From positions 434,001 to 498,000 of the forward strand of contig NZ_JAPEOB010000002.1 of NCBI RefSeq assembly GCF_026341775.1: DNA of 64,000 nucleotides. The letters are read 5' to 3'. Position numbers and translations under genes: made by a program. Below, piece after piece: positions 45,238 to 53,781 of the stretch (position 1 is its first letter; every line of letters begins with the position of its first letter). The DNA comes from Streptomyces sp. NBC_00654. GTDB lineage: Bacteria > Actinomycetota > Actinomycetes > Streptomycetales > Streptomycetaceae. Under the pieces are notes generated by a model. That model worked only from the letters and a program-made list of their open reading frames with translations. It was not told the DNA's origin and made no database searches.

Positions 45238-46404
45238 ATGCCTGCCACCACCGTCGACTGCGACGTGGTCTTCTTCGACCTGCGCGACACTCTCGGAGAC
45301 GTCGACCGGCCCGGTCATCTCGCGTTGTATCGGCCCAGCACCGAGAAGTTGCTCGACGCCATGCGGGATCTGGTGGGACTGCGGGTCGGCGTGATCACCA
45401 ACCTGCCCGCGGAGGTCAGCGCCGAGCAGGGACATCGGATGATCGCCGAGGCCGTCGTCACCGAACACAACGGCAGCGTCGTCCACCTCGCCGACATCCT
45501 GGACCCTCAAGGCATCGTGATCAACCACGAGGCCAAGCTGGACAAGCCCGATCCCGCCATCTACCGATTCGCGGCCGATCAGATGCGCGTACCGATCGAG
45601 CGGTGCCTGTTCGTCGGGGAGAACCTCATCGAAGTCCTCGCCGCCCAGGCGGCCGGTATGCGAGGCCTGCTCAAGCCGTCGCCACCCGGCAAGGAATTCC
45701 AGCCCGCGGTGATCACGCGCCACGGGATGTCGGTCCGCGACAGTGGCCGTGCTTTCGAGGAGGTCCTCAAACAGGAGCATCTGCTCGGCGAACGCATCTT
45801 CGCGTGTGGCAGCCGAATCGTCAAAGCACTCGACTCGGTGCACCGGGCACAGGACATTCCGCCGGAAGTGCGCACCGCGATGGGGATGTTCGTCTACACG
45901 CTCACCAACTTCGCGGACCAGGCGCACCTGAAGGCCGAGGAAGCGATCGTGCCACTGGCCGTCGCGCGCGGCATGCCGCCCGAGCATGCCCGCTGGATGT
46001 TCGACCAGCACGACCAGGCCCGCGCCTATTGGGAGGCGATCCGCGTCGCCTGGCAACGGATCCAGAACGGCGACCCCGGCGACGTGTCCTACGCGATCTC
46101 CGACTTCCGCCGCTGCACGGAGGGCTTCGTCCTGCTCTTCCGGTCGCATGCGGTGCGCGAGAACGACGAGCTGTATCCGGAGCTGGGCCGCTACCTCACC
46201 GACGCGGACGACGCGACCGTGCTCGGCATCGTCCGCCACACCGGCCCGCCGGACATCGGCCCCTACGCGGCGATCGTCGGCGCGACGGAAGAGGCGCTCG
46301 ACAACGCGGACAGCCCGGACGACGCGCACGGCACGGACGGGGCGGACGGGGCGGACAGGACGGACGGGGCGGACGGGGCGACCCGGATCGCCGGAAAGGG
46401 CTGA
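45238..46404 (+). CDS. HAD-like / hemerythrin-like fusion protein
   Basis: First gene of the operon, 388 residues. Residues 1-160 form a HAD-fold domain with FFDLRDTLGD (nucleophile Asp 14, Thr 18), GVITNLP, KPDPAIYRF and CLFVGENLIEVLAAQAAGM. Asp +2 of motif I is Arg 16 and the motif IV Asp is Glu/Asn, so normal phosphatase chemistry is doubtful. Residues 210-340 look like a hemerythrin/HHE bundle (TNFADQAHLKAEEAIVPL, FDQHDQARAYWEAI, RSHAVRENDELYPEL), able to bind a di-iron centre. The C-terminus is a GAD-rich linker. GAAGGGG ribosome site. Confidence 0.8.
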   Translation: MPATTVDCDVVFFDLRDTLGDVDRPGHLALYRPSTEKLLDAMRDLVGLRVGVITNLPAEVSAEQGHRMIAEAVVTEHNGSVVHLADILDPQGIVINHEAKLDKPDPAIYRFAADQMRVPIERCLFVGENLIEVLAAQAAGMRGLLKPSPPGKEFQPAVITRHGMSVRDSGRAFEEVLKQEHLLGERIFACGSRIVKALDSVHRAQDIPPEVRTAMGMFVYTLTNFADQAHLKAEEAIVPLAVARGMPPEHARWMFDQHDQARAYWEAIRVAWQRIQNGDPGDVSYAISDFRRCTEGFVLLFRSHAVRENDELYPELGRYLTDADDATVLGIVRHTGPPDIGPYAAIVGATEEALDNADSPDDAHGTDGADGADRTDGADGATRIAGKG

Positions 46405-46406
46405 CC

Positions 46407-46931
46407 ATGTGGATCCTCCGACCGCCCGACACCAGCGGTTTCGACACGGACCAGCGGCAAACCGTGGAGGTGCTCTTCGACGCGATCCTGCCCGGCGGCG
46501 CCCGGCGGCCCGGCGCGGCCGACGCCGATGCCGCCGAATACGTCGACCGGCTCCTGGCCATGGGCCCCGGGACGCATCCGGAGATTCCGGCGTGGCGCCT
46601 GGCCTACCCGGTGCTGCTCGCCGCTCTCGACACCGCCGCGCGACAGGCGCACGCCGGACGCGGCGTCACCGCACTCGACCGGGCCGAGGCCACCGTGCTG
46701 CTGCGCGACCTGGCTGCGGGGACCCTGCCCGACTGGCCCGCAGACGCTCTCGCCCAGCCGGCCGCGTTCGCCCTGCTGCGGGCCCACTGCATCGAGGGCT
46801 GCTTCGGGGACCCGCGCTGGGGCGGCAACCACGAAGCGGTGATCTGGCGCTGGTACGGCTATCTCACACCGGCCGAACCGTTCACCCGCCCCACCGTCCT
46901 GACCGCCGGCCGGCCCGGGGAGGGCTCATGA
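46407..46931 (+). CDS. Gluconate-2-dehydrogenase subunit-3-like protein
   Basis: A 174-residue protein with the subunit 3 signature near its end (GCFGDPRWGGNHEAVIWRWY) and helices before it (TDQRQTVEVLFDAILPGG, EYVDRLLAMGP). In known systems the small subunit carries a twin-arginine signal and escorts a GMC dehydrogenase to the periplasm. Here no signal is seen, so the complex should be cytoplasmic. It starts two bases after the previous stop and overlaps the GMC gene by four bases, which supports a heterodimer. Confidence 0.85.
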   Translation: MWILRPPDTSGFDTDQRQTVEVLFDAILPGGARRPGAADADAAEYVDRLLAMGPGTHPEIPAWRLAYPVLLAALDTAARQAHAGRGVTALDRAEATVLLRDLAAGTLPDWPADALAQPAAFALLRAHCIEGCFGDPRWGGNHEAVIWRWYGYLTPAEPFTRPTVLTAGRPGEGS

Positions 46932-48598
46932 CCGCCACGACCGACGCACCCGGCGCATACGACGTGATCGTCGTGGGAGCCGGCGCGGGCGGCGGCACCG
47001 CGGCCCGCGTGCTCACCGCGCGAGGACGCCGCGTCGCCGTGCTGGAGAAGGGCCCGCTCCCGGCATCCGACGATTTCCTTCCGTACGACGAACTCCACTT
47101 CCATACGCACAAGACACTCATCCCGCACCGCGACACCGACCCCAACATCTACATGGCCGGCCCGGCCCAGGACCGGCCCACCCGGGTCGAGCGCTGGTGG
47201 AACGTCAACATGGCCGGCGGCGCGACGAACGTGTGGGACGCCAACGTGCCCCGCTACACCGAGGAGGACTTCCGCGTCCTGGACCACCTGCATGACGTGC
47301 CGCCCGACGCGGACATGGTGAACTGGCCGTGGAGCTATCGCGAGTTCGAGCCGTGGTTCGAGCGGGCCGAGTACGAATGGGGCGTCTCCGGGCGGGCCCG
47401 GCAGTCCCCCGCTCAGGAACCGATCCGGTCCGGATACGACTACGCGATGCCGCCGCTGCGCCCGCACGCGGCCGTGCCGTTCCTCACCGAGGCGTTCGGC
47501 CGCGCCGGAATGCGGCCCTACCTCGGGCCCCGCGCCATCAACTCCCGGGTGTACGACGGCCGTCCGGCCTGCTCGTTCTGCGGCTTCAACCAGTTCTTCG
47601 GCTGCGCTCTCAACTCACGGGCCTCGGCGCTGAACACGGTGCTCCAGCGTGCCTTGGCCACCGGCCGGTGCGACCTGCTGACCGGACACTGCGTGACCCG
47701 GCTCGTCCATGAGAACGGGCGGGTGCGCGGCGTGATGTACCGCACCGAGCCCGGCGGGCCCGAACGGTTCCTTGGGGCGTCCCAGGTGGTGGTGTCCATC
47801 CAGACCATCGAGTCGGCGCGGCTGTTCCTCGTGTCGCAGGTGCCCGACCCCAACCGGATGATCGGCCACTATCTGACGTATCACACCCACGGGAACGCCG
47901 AACTCACCTTCCCGCTCCAGCCCGTGTGGACCGGCGGCGGCGACCGACAGCCCTCCACCGCGATCGGCTCACTGCAGCTGCGCGACCTGTACGTGGTCGA
48001 CGACCCCGCCACCCCGGTCACCAAGGCCGGCAAGTTCTCCGTGTACGACCCCTACACGTGTGTGCCGCCGGTCCGGCTCGTGAAGGGCGCCGCGCTCGGA
48101 CCCGGCCGCGGCGGTCTGTGGGGCGAGGACCTGTACACCTACCTCGACGAACTGCGGCACCAGGGCGGCGTCTACTTCTCCTTCACGGGCGAGGCGCTCT
48201 CCCTGTACGACAACCGGGTCGAACTCGACCCCGACGTCACCGATCCGTGGGGCATGCCCGCCGCCCGGATCTGGTACCGGCACCACAGCTACGACCTGGC
48301 CGCGGCCCGCTACGCCATCGATCGTGTGGTGCGGGTGATGGGGGAAGCGGGCGGCGAGCTGCGCGGCTACGACGTTCCCGGCGCGGAGAACCCCGGCTAC
48401 GGACACGTACAGGGCACACTGCGCGCCGGCACCGATCCCGACGCCTCCGTACTCGACGAGAACTGCCAGTCGCACACCGTCTCCGGACTCTATGTCCTCG
48501 ACTGCGCGTTCATGCCGACCGCCGGTGCCTCGAACCCCACCCTCACGCTCCTCGCCAACGCCTACCGGGTGTGCGAGCAGCTCCCTGACCCCGGCTGA
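46928..48598 (+). CDS. GMC-family FAD-dependent oxidoreductase
   Basis: A 556-residue enzyme oxidising alcohols or sugars. The FAD motif VIVVGAGAGGGTAARVL is at the start, NMAGGATNVWDANVPRY is the flavin-loop region, and the C-terminal SHTVSGLYVLDCAFMPTAG with ASNPTLTLLANAYR is the GMC catalytic end. CSFCGFNQFFGC is a Cys cluster also seen in the sugar/sorbitol-dehydrogenase branch. Its ATG overlaps the previous stop (ATGA). It pairs with the subunit-3-like protein. Electron acceptor unknown. Confidence 0.9.
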   Translation: MTATTDAPGAYDVIVVGAGAGGGTAARVLTARGRRVAVLEKGPLPASDDFLPYDELHFHTHKTLIPHRDTDPNIYMAGPAQDRPTRVERWWNVNMAGGATNVWDANVPRYTEEDFRVLDHLHDVPPDADMVNWPWSYREFEPWFERAEYEWGVSGRARQSPAQEPIRSGYDYAMPPLRPHAAVPFLTEAFGRAGMRPYLGPRAINSRVYDGRPACSFCGFNQFFGCALNSRASALNTVLQRALATGRCDLLTGHCVTRLVHENGRVRGVMYRTEPGGPERFLGASQVVVSIQTIESARLFLVSQVPDPNRMIGHYLTYHTHGNAELTFPLQPVWTGGGDRQPSTAIGSLQLRDLYVVDDPATPVTKAGKFSVYDPYTCVPPVRLVKGAALGPGRGGLWGEDLYTYLDELRHQGGVYFSFTGEALSLYDNRVELDPDVTDPWGMPAARIWYRHHSYDLAAARYAIDRVVRVMGEAGGELRGYDVPGAENPGYGHVQGTLRAGTDPDASVLDENCQSHTVSGLYVLDCAFMPTAGASNPTLTLLANAYRVCEQLPDPG

Positions 48599-48686
48599 GG
48601 CGCAGGTCCTCGACGAGCCACCGGCACACCGAGCGACCCGCACACCGGCTCCGGGCGAACCGGGAATCGATTCGAAAGGCAGCATC

Positions 48687-49895
48687 ATGGACACCCTCGA
48701 CGAGCGAGTCGACATCGCCCGCGCACTGCTGTCCGCCGGGGTAACCCAGGCGGACCTCGAACTGTCGCCCGACCTGGCCGCGGCGCCGGAAGGCCCCGTC
48801 CTCGCCGCCGATCTCGGGATCGTCTTCCCCGACGGGCTCGCGCCCGTCCCTCAGCCGTTCGACGTCGAGCCGTCCCCCGACGCCGCGCTGCCTCGCGCGG
48901 ACATCGTCGTGATCACCTGGACCGTCGCCGAACAGAACGCCCTCGCGGATGTGTTCACCCAGGGATTCGGGCGGCTGCGCTGGTATCGGTACACACGCCG
49001 CTTCGAGGAGCACTACCGGCCGCTGATCAGAGGCGGAGCGCCCTCGCTCTCCGCCCGCCCACCGCGCCTGGGCTCGTACTTCCCCGTCAAGCTCGGCGAC
49101 CTGGACGTGCTGTGCGTGAAGTCCGAACTCCACCTCAATCAGGACGGTCTCAAGACCGGTGAAGGCACCGCCACCCTGCCCGTCCGGGACTTCTTCGAGC
49201 AGATCATCGAGGAGGTCCGGCCGCGGGTGATCGCCACCATCGGCACCTCGGGCAGCGTCTTCGGCGAGTTCCCCCTGGGCGATGTGGTGGTCACACGCGC
49301 GGCGAAGTTCCGCTGCCAGAAGGAGTTTCGCAACGATGAGTTCAACGGCCGCGCGTTCCAGTGCGACTGGAGCCTCCCGCTCGGCCGCATCGACGAGGCG
49401 CAGAAGATGATGCGCGGCTTCTCCGACCGGCTCACCGAACCGCCGTTCGGCCCGCCGTCCACCCGCTTCCCCTTCGTCGGACCGCTGCTCGTGCCGCCCG
49501 ACAACGAGCCGACCGTCCGCATCGAGCAGGGCGCCCGGGACATGCCCGAGTTCCACCCGATCCTGACCACCGACTACTTCGAGTACGGCACGTCCACGAA
49601 CGGCCTGGAACAGGAGGGGGCAGCCGTCGAGATGGGCGACGCGGCGCTCGGGCTGGCCTGCGCCGACCTCACCGACGCGGGTTCGGACCACGTGCCCGAC
49701 TGGGTGGTGGTCCGTAACATGTCCGACCCCCAGATCAACGGCGAACTCCCCACTCGCGAGTTCCGTCTCAACCAGCAGACCATGTGGGCGGTGGCCTACT
49801 ACGAGGCGTACGGCTACTGGACCAGCGTCTGCGGCGCGCTCACCACCTGGGGCCTGCTCGCGGGAGTCTCCGAGGCGGGCTTCGACCATGCCTGA
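48687..49895 (+). CDS. Nucleoside-phosphorylase-superfamily protein
   Basis: A 402-residue protein with the PNP/MTA-nucleosidase fold. ADIVVITWTVAEQNALADVF begins the domain, RVIATIGTSGSVFGEFPLGD the phosphate/ribose loop, and AAVEMGDAALGLACADL with WVVVRNMSDPQINGE the nucleoside-binding end (the M-E/D pattern is MG-D here). It is longer than housekeeping enzymes (about 230-300). Such domains appear both in salvage enzymes and in bacterial conflict effectors. An AAAGGC site precedes the start, 88 bases after the GMC stop. Confidence 0.8.
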   Translation: MDTLDERVDIARALLSAGVTQADLELSPDLAAAPEGPVLAADLGIVFPDGLAPVPQPFDVEPSPDAALPRADIVVITWTVAEQNALADVFTQGFGRLRWYRYTRRFEEHYRPLIRGGAPSLSARPPRLGSYFPVKLGDLDVLCVKSELHLNQDGLKTGEGTATLPVRDFFEQIIEEVRPRVIATIGTSGSVFGEFPLGDVVVTRAAKFRCQKEFRNDEFNGRAFQCDWSLPLGRIDEAQKMMRGFSDRLTEPPFGPPSTRFPFVGPLLVPPDNEPTVRIEQGARDMPEFHPILTTDYFEYGTSTNGLEQEGAAVEMGDAALGLACADLTDAGSDHVPDWVVVRNMSDPQINGELPTREFRLNQQTMWAVAYYEAYGYWTSVCGALTTWGLLAGVSEAGFDHA

Positions 49896-51189
49896 CCCGC
49901 CGGCCGTCACCCGGCTCCCCATCGAGGTCGAGCTGCTGTTCGAGCTGATGCCGTGCAATGCGCTGCGCACCTCGCAGTACGCCGGACCAGGAGCCCATCC
50001 GTGCGCGTACTTCCGCTCGTGGGGTACGTATCACTCGTACGACTACGACGCCGACGGGCCGCCGCCGGACGCCTCGATCGTGCGGCCCTCGCACTACACG
50101 GGCCGGATGACCCCGCTGCCGGAACCGCTGTCCGGTTGCCGCAAGGCCCCGATCCTCGCCGTCGGCATCAACCCCAACCTCCCGGGCTGGTGGCCCGACA
50201 GCCACGGCTCGCTCACCCCCGACTTCGACTCCGTGCGCCAGTACGCGCACTACTTCCGGCACCGAGGGGTGTTCAAGCCCGAGCTGCCCGAGGACGCGTA
50301 CCGCGCCTTCGGCGGCGGACCCGACGACGATCCCCTGGCCGGGGTCCCGCTGAGCGTTCCCGAGGACGCGCAGGGCCGCCACGGGATCCCGGTCCGCGAA
50401 CAGCCGCAGCGCATGTACCTCGTCTACCAGCGACTGCTGGACGCCCTCGGCGCCGAACTGGGCCTCGACCGGGGCACGCTCGCCGTCGGCGAGGATCTGT
50501 CGTACGGCAACATGGTCGCCTGCGCCTCGGCCAAGTGGACCACCCGTAGCGATCCGGACGACCCCCGTCTTCCGCCGATGACCGACGACCAGCGCGTCGG
50601 GATCGTCGGTGAGTGCTTCCGCACCCGCCGCCATCTGCTGCGCCAGATGTTCCAGTCGCTGCCGGCCGTGATCCTCGTGCTCGGACAGAGCACCGCCAAC
50701 GCGTTCACCGGCGAACTCGGCGACCGCCTGGCGCCGGTCCCGGCTCCGGACACCCCCATGGCGCAGCTGATGGCGACCGAGATCCGGCTCACCTACGGCA
50801 CCCTCGACGACGGCGAGGAACTCGACGCCCGGGTGCTCTTCGCCCCGCATCCCACCGGGCACCCCGACGACTACGCGCGGGCCCGGCCGCTGCTCGTCGA
50901 ACAGCTCCTGCACGAGGCCCGCTCCGGCCGGCTGGCTCAGGACGAACGCATCGGGCACCTGACGCGCCCCCGCGGCTCGTGCTCCTTCTGTCCGCTGCTC
51001 GACATCGGCCCGTGCCCGTACGCCGAGGTGCTCACACCGCTCCCGGGCGGCGGCCCCGCCCTGCTCGCCGACGGAACAGCGCCCGGCGGGGCGGAGAAAC
51101 GCACCCAGCTGCGGCTGCTCGACGGGATCACCGAGCGGGCCGCACCCGTCGCCGAGGTCTGGGCACACACCGACGACCGGGAGGACTGA
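49888..51189 (+). CDS. Cys-rich protein with uracil-DNA-glycosylase-like motifs
   Basis: A 433-residue protein overlapping the previous stop by eight bases. The segments APILAVGINPNLPGWWPDSH, PAVILVLGQSTANAF and VLFAPHPTGHPDDYARARP resemble motif A, the central strand and the His motif B of the UDG superfamily. Cys residues cluster at both ends (MPCNALRT, AHPCAYF; GSCSFCPLLDIGPCPY), as in Fe-S-containing family 4/5 glycosylases. Identity to a known family is not certain. It may bind nucleobases or nucleotides. Confidence 0.5.
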   Translation: MPDPPAVTRLPIEVELLFELMPCNALRTSQYAGPGAHPCAYFRSWGTYHSYDYDADGPPPDASIVRPSHYTGRMTPLPEPLSGCRKAPILAVGINPNLPGWWPDSHGSLTPDFDSVRQYAHYFRHRGVFKPELPEDAYRAFGGGPDDDPLAGVPLSVPEDAQGRHGIPVREQPQRMYLVYQRLLDALGAELGLDRGTLAVGEDLSYGNMVACASAKWTTRSDPDDPRLPPMTDDQRVGIVGECFRTRRHLLRQMFQSLPAVILVLGQSTANAFTGELGDRLAPVPAPDTPMAQLMATEIRLTYGTLDDGEELDARVLFAPHPTGHPDDYARARPLLVEQLLHEARSGRLAQDERIGHLTRPRGSCSFCPLLDIGPCPYAEVLTPLPGGGPALLADGTAPGGAEKRTQLRLLDGITERAAPVAEVWAHTDDRED

Positions 51190-51237
51190 CACCGAAGCGC
51201 CCCATCAGTGCCACCACCCTCCGAAAGCGAGACCACG

Positions 51238-53781
51238 ATGTCCGGCAGAGCCGACTCCGAGGGAGCCCCCGACAGGCAGTACCGCATCGCCGTCTACTTC
51301 GACACCGACCCGGAGGCCGAGCGCATCGAGGCGATCGTCGGGGACCGGGCGCACCGCTACCAGGGGGTCGTCCTCGCCGAGACCTCCGGGGAGCGGATCG
51401 CCCGGCTTCGCGCGGCCGGCCGCATCGTCGATGTCCGCGCCGATCTCACAGCCGAACACGCGGCCCGGAACGAGTCCACCGCGACGGACGCCCCGCCCGG
51501 CAGTGACGGCCCGCAGAGCATGCTGCCTCCGTGCGGGGCGGGCGCCTCCGGCACCACCGACCGGGCGGCTCCGGACCCGGAGTTCGTGGCGGACCTCACC
51601 GAACGTGCCGTGGACGCGTACGCACAGGACGCGGCCGGTACGGAGGGCGCGGTGCCCCTTGCCGTCCCGTCGGGCGAGCCGGACCACAACACCTTTCTGG
51701 TACGTCTGCGAGGACCGCTGGACCGGACCCGCCGCGCCGTCCTCTCCGGCATCGGTGCCCACGTCGTACAGTTCCAGCCGCCCGGAACCTACCGGCTCCG
51801 CCTCACCCCCGGGCAACGCGACCTGGTCGCCGGCCTGCCGTGGGTGACCGCGGTGCGCCCGTGGGGCCTCGCCGACACGGTCACGCCCGCGCTCGACGAC
51901 GCGCTCGCCCCGGCGGCCCCGGGTGCCGCCGGTCCGCGGCTGCTCGCCGACGAGGGCGTCGCCGCTCCGGACCCCTACCTCGATACGTTCGACGTTCTTG
52001 TGCACGATGCCCTCGACCTCGCCACGCTCCGGCCCGTTCTCGAAGCCACGCCCGGTGTCGAGGTGCTCGCCGCCGTCGATGTGATGCTGCGCTTTCGCAC
52101 CGACCTGACCGGGGACCGGCGGCGCGACCTGCTCGCCGTCGTCGCCGCCCGGGACGAAACCCGTCAGGTCTCCCCCTATCGGCCGCCGCTGCTCTATGCC
52201 GACCATGCCCGCCGGCTGGTCGGCGTGGACCGCGTCGGACCGCGGGCCGACGTCGCCGAGCCGCCGGCCCAGGTGCCCTGGACCGGGACGGGCGAGATCG
52301 TCGGCGTGTTCGACAGCGGCGTCGACGGCACCCACCCCGACCTCGTCGACCGCATCGTCGTCAACGAATCCCTGGTCGGGGGTGAGGCGTTCGACTTCTG
52401 CGGCCACGGCACCCATGTGGCCGGCATCGTCGTCGGCTCCGGTGCGGCGAGCGGTGGCCTGATCACCGGTGTCGCCCCCGGCGCCCGGCTGGCCGTGTTC
52501 CGCGTCTTCGACGAGGACAACCGCCTGCACGTGGGCCCCAGTCTGGGCCCGATGCTCACCCGTGCCGTCGACGCGGGAGCCCACATCATCAACCTCAGCT
52601 GGGGCAACCCGCTGTCGGGCACCTACGACCAGTACTCGCTCGCCGTGGACAGCTTCGTCGCCGAGCATCCCGATGTCCTCGTCATCGTCGCGGCCGGCAA
52701 CAGCGGTGTCGCGCCCAAGGGGACCCATGAGTTCAACACCTGCGGCACCCCCGCCACCGCCAAGAACGCGCTCACCGTCGGCGCGTGCACCACCGACCGC
52801 GACAACGACGGCCTCGCCGATCTGACCTGGAACCGCTTCCGTCAACCCCAGTTCCCGCTGCCGCCGGCCGGCGGCGAGCATGTGTGCGGCAACCCCGACC
52901 TGCCTGCCGCGATCAGCAGCCGGGGCCCCAGCGACTACGGCAGTGTCGTGCCGCACCTTCTCGCCCCGGGCACCTTCGTGCTCTCGGCCCGCAGCAGCAG
53001 CGCGCGGATGGACCCGCGGCTCCCCTGGCGTGACTCCCCCGACCACGACGGGCACTACATGTACATCGGCGGCACCAGCATGGCCGCTCCCGTCGTCGCC
53101 GGTGCCGCCGCCGTCCTCCGGCAGTACCTGCGCGAGGTCCGCCGGCTCACTTCGCCCTCCGCCGCGCTCATGAAAGCCGTCCTCATCGCCGCGACGCGCC
53201 GCCTGCCCTCGCTGCGTACGCCGCACACCGCACAGGATCTCGGCTACCCCGACTTCGACCAGGGCTTCGGGCGGCTGGACCTGGCCATCGTCCTGCCCAC
53301 CCCCGACGCGCCGGCGGATCGCCGGCTCGTGTGGGCCGATCTGTCCGACGCCGATCCCGGCGCGCTCGAAGCGTTCGCGGACCCGGAGGGCACCCGGCGC
53401 GGCAGCCACACGTACCGCCTCACCGTGCCGGACGGCCCCCACACCGACGACCTGAGAGTCGTCCTGGCCTGGACCGACCGCCCCGGCAACGCCGTGCAGA
53501 ACAACCTCGACCTCGCGGTGACCACACCGGACGGCACCATTCATGCCGGCAACGAGGAGCACACCTACAACAAGGTCCCCGGCTTCGACCGCAACGCCGT
53601 GGCGCAGCTCACCGGTCTCCCGCTCGACCGCGCCAACACGGTCGAAGCCGTCCGGATCGGCAACCCGGCGCCCGGCACCTACTCGATCAAGGTGTTCGCG
53701 CAGAACACGCCCTTCCCCGCACAGGGTTACGCGGTGTGCGCCGCCGGTCCGATCAGCGAAGAGGAGCTGACGACACCATGA
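51238..53781 (+). CDS. Cytoplasmic subtilisin-like (S8) peptidase
   Basis: An 847-residue protease with the complete triad: Asp 359 in VGVFDSGVDGTHPDL, His 390 in GHGTHVAGIVVG, Ser 614 in GGTSMAAPVVAGAA, plus the oxyanion Asn in IVAAGNSG. A 340-residue N-terminal extension contains two repeats of alternating strands. No signal peptide is present (start MSGRADSEGAPDRQYRIAVY), unusual for Streptomyces subtilases. The last 130 residues are a beta-rich P-domain-like end. Its stop overlaps the next start by four bases. Confidence 0.9.
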   Translation: MSGRADSEGAPDRQYRIAVYFDTDPEAERIEAIVGDRAHRYQGVVLAETSGERIARLRAAGRIVDVRADLTAEHAARNESTATDAPPGSDGPQSMLPPCGAGASGTTDRAAPDPEFVADLTERAVDAYAQDAAGTEGAVPLAVPSGEPDHNTFLVRLRGPLDRTRRAVLSGIGAHVVQFQPPGTYRLRLTPGQRDLVAGLPWVTAVRPWGLADTVTPALDDALAPAAPGAAGPRLLADEGVAAPDPYLDTFDVLVHDALDLATLRPVLEATPGVEVLAAVDVMLRFRTDLTGDRRRDLLAVVAARDETRQVSPYRPPLLYADHARRLVGVDRVGPRADVAEPPAQVPWTGTGEIVGVFDSGVDGTHPDLVDRIVVNESLVGGEAFDFCGHGTHVAGIVVGSGAASGGLITGVAPGARLAVFRVFDEDNRLHVGPSLGPMLTRAVDAGAHIINLSWGNPLSGTYDQYSLAVDSFVAEHPDVLVIVAAGNSGVAPKGTHEFNTCGTPATAKNALTVGACTTDRDNDGLADLTWNRFRQPQFPLPPAGGEHVCGNPDLPAAISSRGPSDYGSVVPHLLAPGTFVLSARSSSARMDPRLPWRDSPDHDGHYMYIGGTSMAAPVVAGAAAVLRQYLREVRRLTSPSAALMKAVLIAATRRLPSLRTPHTAQDLGYPDFDQGFGRLDLAIVLPTPDAPADRRLVWADLSDADPGALEAFADPEGTRRGSHTYRLTVPDGPHTDDLRVVLAWTDRPGNAVQNNLDLAVTTPDGTIHAGNEEHTYNKVPGFDRNAVAQLTGLPLDRANTVEAVRIGNPAPGTYSIKVFAQNTPFPAQGYAVCAAGPISEEELTTP

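Noticed and set aside
51205..53562. A 785-codon minus-strand frame over the S8 peptidase
   Set aside because: It mirrors the high third-position GC of the true gene on the other strand and has no family features.
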